Positions 23,274-35,537 of a DNA stretch of 64,000 nt are shown here, piece by piece. Source of the DNA: Paguma larvata (Eukaryota; Chordata; Mammalia; Carnivora; Viverridae); NCBI GenBank assembly GCA_030068075.1, contig CM057826.1:95035804-95099803 (forward strand), in the 5' to 3' direction. A model generated the notes under the pieces. That model saw only the letters and a list, made by a program, of their open reading frames with translations. It did not search any database and had not been told where the DNA came from. Position 1 is the first letter of the stretch. Every line of letters starts with the position of its first letter. The position numbers were made by a program, and so were the translations under genes.

Positions 23274-24908
23274 TCTAATTTTGTTCGTATTCTTATAATC
23301 ACTTGACATCTACTGCATGTTCAGTTTTTTTCTGAACTTATTTAAAAATCGGTTTTCTATTTTCATTTATAAATTTCTTATCTTCATTTTGCTTTTCTCT
23401 CCAGTGAATAAATATCACAAATTCATTTCTCTTTCCTGTTTTCCTGTTAGTATAAAGCAGGTGAGCTTATAGGACCTACAGGTAGGTATCTGACTACAGA
23501 CTATTTTCTACGGGACTTTGGAGCAGGCTAGCCTCAATCTTCCTTTATGTCCTATGATTAACAATATACCGGGAGTTTGGGAAGTTCCCGAGCAGTTGCG
23601 TTTGCAGGTGTGCAAGTCCTTACTAATACTGCTGTAAGACTTAAAATCTTGGAATCTTAAAAGCACTTTTATTTTCGATCTGAACTCTGTTTTAAATGTG
23701 GTAATACTAATTTTTTTCCTCCTCTGTCCAGCATCTTGTATTTTATGCTACTCGCCGTTTGTTAATATTTCTTATAGCTGTTTCTTCCAGTTACATCTAC
23801 TACTCCCTATAACATCTGGTGTGCTTGAAGTTCAGTGCCAACAACTCTGAACTGTGATAGGAGGGACAGATATCTATACTATTGCTATCCCTTAAAGCAG
23901 CTGCTTACGGGTGATCTCTGAGGGTCATTAAGACCATTGCAAGGAGTGTATGAAGTCAAAACTATTTTTATAATGAAACTAAGATGTTATTTCCCTTTTT
24001 GATTCTCATTCTCTCATGAGTATATAATGGAATTTTCTAGAGGCCACATGTGTGATGATCACTATTCTAATAGCTAATGGAATGTATCTTTGTATATTCT
24101 TGTGTTTTAAAATTTTCTGTTTTATTTTCTAGAATAGTAAATATAGATAGATATACCCATATGAAAAAAAAAGCCCTTTGGATTTCTCAATAATTTTTAA
24201 GAGTATTAAACAGTCATAAGACCAAAAAGTTTGAGAACTACTGGAAACAAAGAGTCCAGTATCTTGAAGGTCACTGTAGAAAAGATGGGTAGAACCAAAA
24301 TAAGGAGGTGTGTGAATCAGCCATTTTCTCTAGCTGTCAAGCCCCTTATGGTCACACAGGATAATGCTTGTCCAGGTAGTCCCTCTGGACCTGAAAGTGC
24401 CTCAGTACACGTTCAGAGTACAGTTATAGCAATTGCTTGATGGACTGACATTTCTCAGGTCTAGCTCAGATGTAGTTACTCACAAAGCAGTCTCACTCCT
24501 CCACAGCTCTACAGGAACTTAAGTGCAACTTACTCCCAAATTTTACTTCCCATTACACCTTTCCACTATAAGCAGGTAAGCAAACTCCAAATTCAAAGAA
24601 TGGTGTTCCTCCTTCCAACTAAACAGTTCATGTTTTGTTTTTTTTTTTCAGGGTTGGCCCACAACTGATGAATAATGCAAATGTGGATGACCACACCGTC
24701 ACCTCCATAAAAAGTCATTCTTACTTACTTAAGAGTCATCTTCCTCTCAGAGGAAATACACTGCAAAGATAGACTCTCACATACTTTAGGCTGATTATAA
24801 TTTAAATTGAGACAAAGTATCTTTAAAATCTAAATGATTGCTAAAACTAGTTTTCTAACATTTTGGGTTTTTGTGTTTTTTTTTTTCTCTTTTTGTTTCT
24901 TTCTCTAG

Positions 24909-25908
24909 GGTGTCCATGGAATCATTTAAGCAAGGAGTCCTCAGAGAACAACTGGCTAACTTGGCCACAAGACAGAAGAGCCTTTTAGTTGTGGCAAAAA
25001 AACAGAAAAAAATTAGCCAGAAAATTCAAAACTATAAAAACACTACATCCGTGTCTGGTCCTGGTTTGAAGAGGCTGCCATCAAGCTCAGAAATCTCTAG
25101 GGAACAGGACAGCCAAGAGCTTAGCAGTCTGGGAAGTTCAGTGCAGCCCCGTTCAGGTTCATGTTCTCCTGTCAGCCTTATTTGTGGAAGCATGCAGGAA
25201 ACACAGTCGTCTCTGGAAACGTGGAATGGCAGCCAAAATACCAACACTCGTGTAAATTCAGAGACAGTGAGAAGGGAAGAGTTTTCTGGAAATGAACTGA
25301 ATTCCAAACCAAATGTTAATGACTGTACTTTGGATGGGCTATCAAAATCCAGACATTCGGATGGCACTAAGAAGATTAAATTGCCATCCCAGCCTGTTGC
25401 TTTTCTTGCTCAGGCAGAATATTCACAAAAAGAAAATGATCTTACAGAAACTCCAGCCGAAGGGAATGAATCCTGTAGTAGTCCTTCGGCGGTAGCTGGC
25501 ACATTAAATATTTCACAGACTACAAGCGTACTTGCCGAAAATGATGCCCATCCATCAACTGTTATTTGCGATCAGGCTCCTACCAATTGTGATCCAAAAA
25601 GAGGAAACATGAAAACAGCTTCCCAACAGCCACCTAGGGGGACATTAGAATCCCTGGCACACCAAGGGACTGATGCCTTAGGCAGTAATACTGGGCAGAT
25701 GAAATCATATCTTAAAAAATCAGTTTTGGCTGTTCCACGCGCTAATGACCGTCAGGACTCCTCTTCCTCAGAGTCTGGTTGTCAACATACCATAAAAAAG
25801 CCTTTGAACAATAGCACAGCTCCCAGAAAGAAATGTATGCAGATAAAGGATCTGATATTATTAGGAAGAATTAATCCAGGAAATAATATTCTGGAATTCA
25901 AAACACAG
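24909..25908 (+). CDS. ANKRD31: ANKRD31 exon f: long Ser-rich exon and start of RAMA domain
   Basis: A 1000-base exon, the largest here, with acceptor tttctctag and donor gtatac. It opens with the end of the helical region (MESFKQGVLREQLANLATRQ, then a Lys-rich run with KKQKKISQKI). A stretch of roughly 250 residues rich in Ser, Thr, Asn and Gln with no recognisable fold follows and is probably disordered. The last 20 or so residues, IKDLILLGRINPGNNILEFK, begin the RAMA domain. The open frame starts upstream in the intron at 24,871, but translation there is not expected; the splice acceptor sets the exon start. The frame is intact over 333 codons, evidence that the gene is under constraint. 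Confidence 0.92.
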
Positions 25909-26365
25909 GTATACTATTTTTTTCTCTAAAATCATGTAATTTTATAAATAAGTGAATGAACTGTTGATTTCACAAAGTGTAGGCACTTACCTCTGATTAT
26001 GAATATAGGGTTTGGCTGGGTTTCTTGAAGGAAGGGACAAAACCATTGTATTCTTAGCTGGTGAAATCATGCTTTTGGGTTGCTCCATACATTTTAGTCA
26101 CAAACACCTTTGAGCTCTCAGGCCAGAGTTAGTCAATTGTATTGCCCCAAGAAGGATTTAAGAACAACATAAAAATAATAAATTGGAGCTCTCTTTGGTT
26201 CCACAGTTTTCAGAATTACTGTGTACTGCTAAAGCTTACCCTGATAAGGGATAGGTATACATTCATCCATAGAAGTTCAAGTTAGAAATAAGAAGTAACT
26301 TGGAATTTGGATAAATCTGACTCAGTTAAGACAACATCACATATGCATAAGAATAGAAGAAGAAA

Positions 26366-26590
26366 GGGGCACCTGGGTGGCTCAGTCGGTTGGGTGTCAG
26401 GCTTCAGCTCATGTCATGATCTCACAGCTTTTGAGTTCGAGCCCCACTTTAGGCTCTGTGCTGACAGCTCAAAGCCTGGAGCCTGCTTCGGATTCTGTGT
26501 CTCCATCTCTCTCCGCCCCTCCCCCATTCACACTGTCTCTCTCTTTCAAAAATAAATAAACATTTTTTTTAATTTTATAAAAATAATAAA
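26366..26590 (+). mobile_element. Felid tRNA-Lys SINE
   Basis: Head ggggcacctgggtggctcag, body and tail aaaaataaataaacat. Imperfect AG-rich target-site duplication (aatagaagaagaaa versus aatagaaaagaaaa). Confidence 0.93.
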
Positions 26591-26629
26591 TAGAAAAGAA
26601 AAAAATGTCCTACTAGAAAATGCCTACAA

Positions 26630-29600
26630 AAAAGGCTTCCTCTCCCCTTTCCCCACATTCACTTTTTTTTGTCTGGCCTCTTTCTCTGAACATAATTATT
26701 TAAGAGTCATCCTCATTAGAGTATGTAGGTACATACTACAATTTATTTGTCATTTCATCTGTGGTAGACATTTAGGCTGTTTCCATTTGTTGACTATTGC
26801 AAATAAAGCTACTATGAACATTGGTGTACAGATTTCAGTATGACACAGGTTTTTGCTTTTCTTGGGTAAATATCTAGGAATGGAGTGGCTGAGGATGAAA
26901 TATGGTAAGTATATATTTAACTTTTTTAAAAACTGCCAAAGTTGTTAGTAACATTTTACATTCCCACCACCTGTGATGAGTGTTCTATTTCCTCCATATG
27001 CTTACTTAGCTAACATTTAGTATGATCAGTCCGTTAATTTTAGCCATACTAACATGTAATGTAGATATATGTATATAATATGTATATATGTATAGTGGCT
27101 TATTTTGTGATTTTAATTTGCATTTCATAACAATCAGTTATGTTGAGCATCTTTTCATGTGCTCTTTGCCATCCATAATTATTGGTGAAGCTTCTTTTCA
27201 AATATTTGCCCATTTTTTTATTGGTTGTTGATTCTCTTGTTTCATATATTTTGGATATAAGTCCTTTATCAAATATATACTTTGCAAAAATATTTTCTCC
27301 TAATTTAGTTTTGCTTTTTCATTCTCTCAGAATTGTTTTATAAAGAACAGAAGTTTAAAATTTTGATGTAGTCCAACTTAGCAATTTGCTCTTTTACTAC
27401 TTATGTTTTTAGTATCCTATCTAAGAATTCTTTGTCTAACCCAAGGTCATAAAGATTTTTTCCTAGTATTTAGTAGGTCTGTGATCCATTATTTTTGGTC
27501 TGCAGTACAGAGCAGGATCTCAATTCATATTTTCGAATATGGGTATTTAATTCTTCCAGCAATATGTGTTGAAAAAATTGCTCTCTGTTGAATTGTCTTT
27601 GCACCTTTGAAGAAAATCATTTGCCATATATGTGCCTATTTCTGGACTCCCTATTGTGTTTAAGTTATCTATTTGCCTGTCTTACTGTGAATAATGTCTT
27701 AATTAGTGCAGCTCTATAATAAGTGTTAAAATCAGATAATGTTAGTCCTCCATATGTGTTCTTACTTTTGTAAAGTGTTTTGGGTCTTCTAGGTCATTTG
27801 CAATCCCATATGAATTTTAGAGTGAGTTTGTCAGCTTTTTTTTAAAAAAAAAAACAGGGTGCTGTCATTTAGATTGGTTTTGAGCTAAATCTGTAGATTA
27901 ATTTTGGGACAAATGACGTCTAATTTTTTTAATGTCAGTTTTGGTTGTTTATTGCTCACAGGTAGAAATGCAATTGATTTTTGTATATTGAGATGTTATC
28001 TTACAATCTTGCTAAACTCATTATTTCATGTAAATTTTTGTAGATGTCATTGGATTTTTTACATAGATGATCAAGTTGTTTATGAATAGAGACAGTTTTA
28101 CTTCTTTCTTTCCATTGTGATGTTTTTCATTTCTTTTTTGTATAGCTGCCCTGGCTGTTTAAAACCTCCAGTGCAATGTTGAAATAAAATCGTGAGATCA
28201 CACTTCTGTTTTTTCCCTAAGATGAGACTATGTTTTTTAGAAAAAAATTAGTTTTTTACTAGTAAGTACAATGTTAGTTATAGGTTTTTTTCATAGGTGC
28301 CCTTTATTAGGCTCAGCAAGTTCTCTTCTTTTCCTAGTTTCTTGAGTGTCTTTATCATGAAAAGGTATTGTGATTTTGTCAAATATTCTTTCCACATCTG
28401 TTGAGATGATCATGTGATTTTTGTTTTGTATTCTACTGATGTGGTGTAGAACATTAATTGATCTTTGGCTATTAAACCAACCTTGCATTCTGGAAAAAGC
28501 AGACAAATCTCACTTGGTCATGGTATATAATTCTTTTTATATGTTGCTGGATTTGGTTTTCTAACATGTTGAGGATTTTTGCATCCATATTAATTGAAGA
28601 TGTTGGTCTGTAGTTTTCTTGTGTTGTCTTGTCTAGTTTGGTATTAAGGTAATACCGATCTCACAAAAACGTTTCTCTTTTTCTATTTTTTGGAATATTG
28701 GTAATCCAAAATATTGGTATTAAATTCTCTTTAAATGTTTGGTAGTAATTAGCAGCGAAACCATCTGTACTTGGAATTTTGGGGGGTGGAGGGTGGGGGA
28801 TAGTGTTTTGAGTGTTAATTCAATCTCTTATAGGTTTTACAAATTGTTTCTTCTTGAATCATTTTTGGAATGATGGAATTTGTCCATTTTATTAGCACAG
28901 AATTATTGATAGTTTCTCTTGTAATCCCTTTTATTTCAGTATAGTCAGTAGTAGTATACTCATTTTCATTGTTTATCTTAGTCATTTGAGTCTTCTCACT
29001 TGTTTTTCTTGGTCAGTCTCACTAAAGCTTTGTCAATTTGTTAATATTTTCAAAGAACCACTTTTGATTTTTATCTATTCTTCTATTACCTATTTTATTT
29101 ATTTCTATTCTAATATTTTTTATTTCCATCTTCCTGCTTGCTTTATGTTTAGTTTGCTGTTCTTTTTCCAGTGTCATCATTCTAAGTGCAGGTTATTGAT
29201 TTGAGATTTTTCTTTCTTTTTTTTTTTTTTTTCCAGTATAGGCATTTACAGCTGTAAATTTCCTTTTAACCTACTGCTTTTGCTGCATTGCATCATTTTT
29301 GGTATGTTCTGTCTTTATTCGTCTCAAAGTATTTTCTGATTTGCCTTTTGATTACATCTTTAATCCTTTAGTTATTTAGTTATTTAGGAGTATGTTGTTT
29401 GATTTCAGCATAACTGTGACTGTTCCATTTTTTCTTTTATTAATTTCTAATTTCATTCTATTGCATTTAGAGAATATACCTAGTATTATTTGAGTCATTT
29501 TAAATTTTCCGAGATTTATTTTGTGACTTAAGTAGCATATGGCCTGGCCTTTGTGCACTTGAGAAGAATAATTATTCTCCTGTTGTTAGAAGTTTTTTTT

Positions 29601-32200
29601 ATAGACACCTGTTGGAAGTAGGTTATAATATTGCTCAAGTTTTCTCTTTCCTCATTGATCTTCTGCTTGTTTCGTCTATGTATTATTGAAAGTGGAGTGT
29701 TTACAACTATAATATTGTTGAATTAACTGTTTCCCCCTTCATTTATATTAATTTTTGCTTCGTATATGTTGGTGTTCTTTTATTAGGTGCATGTGTGTTT
29801 ATAATTGTTATATCTTCCTGATGCATTAACTCTCTTCCTATTAAAAAATATCCCGTGTTATCTCTAGCAATATTTTTTGTTGTAAAGTCTATTTTGTGTG
29901 ATATTAGTATAACTGCCCCAGTTTTTTGAGGTTGCTCTCTGCATGATATATCTTTCTCCATCCTTTCACGTTCAATTTTCTTCCCTCTTTCAATTTAGTC
30001 TGTCTTTTGTATGCAACATATAGGTGGATCTTATTTTTTTTTAACTCAGTCTGACATCCTTTGCCTTTTGAATAAGTTTTTTCATCCACTCTCATTTAAT
30101 TAACAATATTATTATTGGACTTATGTCTGCTATTCTATTTTTTGTTTTTAATATGTCTCATGTCTTTTTTGTTCCTCTGTTATTTCCTTTATTGCTTTCT
30201 TTCGCATTAAGTGAATATTTTCCAGTGTAGCATTTTAGTTTCTTTAGTGACTTTTTTCCACCATATTTTTTGAAGTATTTCCATAATGCTTACCCTGTGA
30301 TATCTTCACTTGTCAGAATCAGTTTCAGATTTATACTAATTAATTCTAGTAAGGTAAAGAACTATAACTCCTATGTAGCTCTTTCCCTCTCTCTCCCTTT
30401 TTGTGATATATCATTATATATAGCATATATATAACATTGTTTATATATTTTTGTATTATTTATATTTATATTATATTTATATTTAAATATATATTATATA
30501 TATATATAAAACAAATGCAACAATTCATTGTTATAATTATGACTTCATAAAACTTTGTGATTTGTAAAGAAATAGAAGAAAAGTAAGCGAGTATGTATTT
30601 ATAACTTTTGTTACGTCAGCCTTCTTATTTGCCCTTTTTGATTCTCTTCATTTGTTCTTGTGGATTTGAGTTACCATCTAGTATCATTCCCTTAGCCCAA
30701 GAAAGCTTTGCTCCCACCCACCTTCTTTGTGCTATTTCCAAATATATACATTCTATACCTATTGTTTTATACAATTATTTTTTAAATCAGTTAAAGAAGA
30801 AAGGGGAAGAATATTTGTTCATACTATGTTTTATAATGTGTAATTACTTTTATTGATGTTTTTTGTTTTCTCGATTTGTATTACCATTTGAGGTCACTGG
30901 TTTCAACATGGAAAACTTCTTTTGGTATTTCTTCTCAGGTACTCTAGCAACAGATTCTCTCCATTTTTGTTTATCTGGGAATGTTTTTATTAACTTTGTT
31001 TTTGAAAGATAGCTTTGCTAGATATAGGACTCTTGGTTGATGCCTTTTTTCTTTGTATACTTTGAATATGTTATTCCACTGCTTCTGGCCGCCATTGTTT
31101 CTGATAAGAAGCTGGCTATTAATCTTCTTGGGGTTCCCTTGTAAGTAATGAGTCATTTTTCTCCTTTGTGCAATATTTTCTCATGGTCTTTGACTTTCAG
31201 CATATATCTTTTTATGAACTTTTTCATGTTTATCCTACTTAGAAGTCACTGAGTCTCCTTCTAAAAGTACAGATTAATGTTTTTCAATAAATTTGGGAGC
31301 TTTTTAGCTACTATTTTTTCAAGTATATTTTCTGTTCCTTTCTTTGGTACTTATAATACTCCATTATGTGTATGTTGATGTGTTTAATGGTGTGCTGCAT
31401 TTCTGTGAGGCTTCTTTTCTTCAACCTTTTTTCTTTGTTTTCTTTAGCTCTCTTAATCTCTATTGGTCTCTCTTCAAGTTTACTAATTCTTTCTTCTGAT
31501 ATCACAAATCTGTTGAGCACCTCTGGTAAATTTTTCATTTTAATTATTGTACTTTTCAACTCCATACCTTCTATTTGGTTCATCTTGATAAATTATGTCT
31601 CTTTTTTGATATTTCCTATTTGATATGACATTGTCATCATACCTTCCTTTACTTCTTTAATTATGGTTTCCTTTAGTTCTTTCAACACTTTTATAATAGC
31701 TATTTTGAGTCTTTGTTAAATCCATTTGGTCATTCTCACAGATGTTTTCTGTGCTTTGTTTTGGTGTATGTGTATTACTTTCCTTTTTTCCCACATATGT
31801 CATAATTTTTTTGTTAGAACTGGACATTTTAGATATTTTTAAATGGCTCATGGATTATAGCAAATTTGTGTACTGGCCTCTACCTTCTCTTAGCTTGTTA
31901 TTGTTATGTGCCTGCTTATTTAGTTACTGGATAGATTGTTTTAGTGAGGTTATTTTTCCCTACTGTAAGGTTAAACTTCTGATATTATACCACATGGACT
32001 TAGGCCTTGGCAGGTCTCTTTTTGTCTCTTTCCCTGACCATAGTACCCATCAAGATCCACTTATTGCTGGTTCATTGTTCTCTTGTTTCCAATCAAATGT
32101 GTGCTCCTTTGAAGGGATAGTTTTTGAGGTCAGTATTTGAGTTTTATGCCAACTTTAAGAAGTCTCTGCCCTACTATCCCTTTTCCCAATTTTCTCCTGA
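26630..32200 (-). mobile_element. Old L1, near full length, antisense to ANKRD31
   Basis: Runs 3' end at left to 5' end at right. The 3' UTR and ORF2 end lie at 26.6-27.9 kb. Reverse-transcriptase remnants at 28,291-28,506 read [16 protein letters not shown] on the minus strand; endonuclease remnants at 29,743-29,961 include HQEDITIINTHAPNKRTPTY. A T-rich 5' region spans 30.9-32.2 kb. Frames are broken in many places, so it is dead. Confidence 0.82.
30395..30512. repeat. AT-rich low-complexity run
   Basis: TATATA/TTTATA-rich tract within the L1 cluster, almost free of G and C. Confidence 0.85.
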
Positions 32201-32624
32201 AAACTAGCCAGCCTACAACTTAGTCTATATCTCCAATGACTCTACCTGTTTACTTTCAATTGCCTTTTACCACAACCTGTACTGCCTTTAAAGTGCCCTT
32301 GAGCTTGAACTTCTCTATGTTCTGTTGCAAATGAAGTCATTTCCTTTGGAGGAGATTAGGAACCATCTGTTTTAAGGCTTGCTTCTTTTCCCAGGCAAAA
32401 TCTCTGTACCATAGCTGGGGAGCTGGGTGGGAACATGGCATTTTTTTTCTGAATAAGACCCTGGCTTTAGTAGTTGAGCATTTAGCCGAGGCAGGCTCAG
32501 TAGCCTCATGCTTTTACAGCTTGTCTCTCCTGAGATGAAACCACCACCTTATAAGCCAGGCAAGGGTGGTCAGGGTCCCAGTAGCTGCCCCCAGTGCAGG
32601 CTAGGCAGAAGGGATCCCCTGCCT

Positions 32625-32820
32625 CATGTTTATTTTTGAGAAAGAGAGACAGAGTGCAAGGGGGGAAGGGGCAGAGAGCAAGGGAGACACAGAATCCGAA
32701 GCAGGCTCCAGGCTCTGAACTGTCAGCACAGAGTCCAGCGCCGGCTCGAACTCATGAACCCTGAGATCATGACCTGAGCCGAAGTCAGACGCTTAACCAA
32801 CTGAGTCACCCAGGTGTCCT
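32625..32820 (-). mobile_element. Felid tRNA-Lys SINE, short tail
   Basis: Minus-strand copy from gtttatttttgag to gtcacccaggtgtcc. The poly-T start is missing and no target-site duplication is clear. Confidence 0.88.
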
Positions 32821-33639
32821 GCATCTTGGCTGCACTTACCTTCAACTTGATCTTAGCAACAGATAGCTGAGGGCAGGATGAGAAATGCTGATATCCTGCT
32901 CTTGACAAGAAGGTAGCCTTCTGACTAGGGGCTGTAGGGAGAGGGAGCCCTGTGTTCGTGGCTGCACATTCTGGAGTGGAATCTGCACCTCACTGAACTG
33001 GGAAGGAAGGAAGGAAGCAATCTTGGTTCACATACCACACACTCACTTTTTTTTTTTTTTTAACCTATGTGTCATAGATTTAGCTGAATAGATGTCTCTA
33101 TTTGCCACATGCATTTATGACTATTTCCAGAGATTTAAACAATTTTTTTAAATACTTCTCACCTGGGAGTGGATCCTCACATTGTCATGCCAGAAGTTGA
33201 TTCTAGAATATTTACATTCAGTGAGACTTCTGATATAGTTAGATTTAAATTTATCACATGGCATCTGTTTTCTATTTCTCTCATCCATCTCCTCTTTGTT
33301 CCCTTTTTTATTTTTTTGTGTTCTGTCTCCTTTGTTGGATTATTAGCTACAACTCTTTTTCCTCAGTTGTGGCTTTAAAGTTTCTAGTACATATTTAACT
33401 TTTAACTTTTTTCCAGTCTACCTTTAAGGGTTACTGAACCACTTCATGTATACTATAAGAACTGCAGAGTGGTGTGCTTTCCTTTCTCTACTCCTGACCT
33501 TTGTGTTATATAGTTTACTGTTACCCAGTGTTATGAATTCCATACTACGTGATTATTTTTGTTTAAGCAGCGAATTACCTTAAGGAGATTTAAATAAAAA
33601 GAAAAATATCTTTCTTATGTAATTACTGTTACTGCTTTT

Positions 33640-35060
33640 TTTTCCTTTGTGTAGATCCTGATTTCCTTTGCTGTCATTTTCTTCTCCTTAGAGGACTACC
33701 TTTAACATTTCTTGTATTGAAGGTCTTCTGCTGATAATGAGTCCTTTTGACTTTGGCATGTCTGCAAAAGTTTATTTCACCCTCATTTTTGAAAGATATT
33801 TTTGCTATATATAGATTTCTAGGTTGGAAGGGTTTTTTTCTTTGAGCACTTTAAAGATGTTGCTTGACTCTTTTCTTGCTTGCATTGTTTTCAACAAGAA
33901 ATACACTGTCGTTCTTAACTTTGTGCCTCTGAATGTAATGAGTCTTTTTTCTCCTTCTGGCTGCTTTTAGTGATTTTCTCTTTATCTCTGGTTTTAAACT
34001 ATTTTGATTATGAGGTGTAGTAGCATACATTTTTTTCATGTTTCTTATGCTTAGGGTTTATTGAATTTCTTGAGTCTCTGGGTTCCAAATTTGAATCTCA
34101 GATGTGGAAGAATTTCAGCCATTATTTCTTCAGGTTTTTTTTCTTCCCTCCCTTCCTTTTTTAACCTCTTATTACACACATATTAGATTGCTTGAAATCA
34201 TTCCACAATTCAATGATGATCCATTCATTTTTAAAATTCTCTTTTCTTGGTGTTTCATTTTTATGCAGTTCCTATTGCTTTATCTTTGAATTTTCCAATC
34301 TTTTTGTTTGCAATCTCTAATATGTCACTAATGCTATCCAGTATTCTTCATCGCACACGTTGTGATTGCATCTCTAGAACTTTGATTTTAGTCTTTTAAA
34401 TAATATTTTCCCTGTCTCCACGTAACTTTTGAACACGTGGAATATGATTATAAGAACTGCTTAGTGTCTGCTAATTCTAACATTCTTATCAGTTCTTAGT
34501 CATTTTCAGTTGATCGCTTTATCTCTTCTGTATGGGTTGTATTTTCCTACTTACTTGCAGGCCTGTTAATTTGCAGGCCTGTGTTTATTGAATCCCACAC
34601 ATTGTGAAATCTGCCTTGTTGGTTGCTGGATATTTTTGTATTCTTATAAATATTTTATAGATTTGTTCCAAGATAAAATTAAGTTCCTTGGAAACAATTT
34701 GGTCCCTTTAAGTCTTGCTTTTAAGATGTGGTAGACAAGATTGGACCATGTTTTCAGTCTAGGGCTAATTATTTCTCACTATTTAAGAAAGGCTCTTCTG
34801 TGTACGGTACCAGTGCCCCACCGGTTTGAGGTTTTCTAGTATTGCTGTTGGAAACAGGTGTAATTTTTGCCAGAATGCCAGGTGTCATTACCTCTAATCC
34901 TCTCAGGTGGTTCCTTTCCCAGCCTTGGGTAATTTGCTCTCAGACATGACTAGTTACTACTCAGCTGAACACTGAAAGAGACGCTCTGAAGATCTACAGG
35001 GTCTTCTCTCTCTGTTTGGACTTCTCCCTTCCTCAGCACTCTGTCCTACAAACTCTAGGC
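33640..35060 (-). mobile_element. Second old L1 5' region
   Basis: Antisense L1 5' text: ttcagccattatttcttcag, ggttgctggatatttttgta, gtctagggctaattatttct. It parallels the 5' part at 30.9-32.2 kb but is a separate copy without its ORF2. Confidence 0.7.
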
Positions 35061-35396
35061 ACTTTGCCTTCCTAGACTCTGCTCTGCGTCCTCAGCTCAG
35101 GGAGTCCACAGGCTTTGCCTGGATCCCCTCTCCCTGCACCGTGACCTGGAAACTCTCTCAAGTCAGTGAGCTGGGACCCTTGGAAGGCTCACCTCATTAA
35201 TTTCTCACTTCTCAGAAATCACTGTACTTTGTTGCCTGATGTTTGGTGTCTTAGAAACTATTGCTTTATATATTTTGTCTGTTTTTTGTTTGTGTGAGGA
35301 TAAATCTGGTTCCTGTTACTTCATCCTGGCCAAAAGCAGAAGTTCACATATTTCAGGTATTTTCCTTCTTAATTTTTCTTTTATTTTTCACCTCAG

Positions 35397-35537
35397 GAGA
35401 CTACTCACAAAGCCAGTGTTCTATTGAGTGGTAAAATTAAGGTAGAAAATGGTCAAATTTATCAAAATCCAGTCACCTGGCTCAAGGATCTTCTAGGAGG
35501 TGACAGTTACGTGACCTGGAATTATGCTTGGAGTAAG
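35397..35537 (+). CDS. ANKRD31: ANKRD31 exon g: core of RAMA domain
   Basis: Exactly 47 codons between acceptor cacctcag and donor gtgggt. The peptide includes HKASVLLSGKIKV, GQIYQNPVTWLKDLLGG and SYVTWNYAWSKV across the junction. This pattern of small beta strands, an NP.TW motif and an aromatic W..A..K end is that of RAMA domains, proposed from comparative analysis to sense modified DNA in restriction/methylase-linked proteins and in a few eukaryotic chromatin proteins such as ANKRD31 and MPND. DNA binding by this copy is inferred from family, not shown. Confidence 0.9.

Larger units (their letters stand above)
21916..24908 (+). other. ANKRD31 intron e (3.0 kb)
   Basis: Holds an old minus-strand L1 3' region with an internal GT microsatellite (22.48-23.04 kb) and an old SINE (23.06-23.27 kb). 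The stretch 23,274-24,908 shows nothing recognisable. Confidence 0.8.
25909..35396 (+). other. ANKRD31 intron f (9.5 kb), L1-filled
   Basis: Almost entirely old L1 sequence in antisense orientation, with a SINE at each of 26.4 and 32.6 kb. The L1 parts are listed separately. Roughly 25,909-26,365 and 32,200-33,400 outside the SINE are unassigned. Confidence 0.8.

Noticed and set aside
25032..25367. 111-codon antisense frame inside the long exon
   Set aside because: Shadow of the ANKRD31 coding frame on the other strand.
28291..30095. Minus-strand open frames with reverse-transcriptase and endonuclease resemblance
   Set aside because: They are broken pieces of L1 ORF2 within a decayed element and are annotated as such, not as genes.
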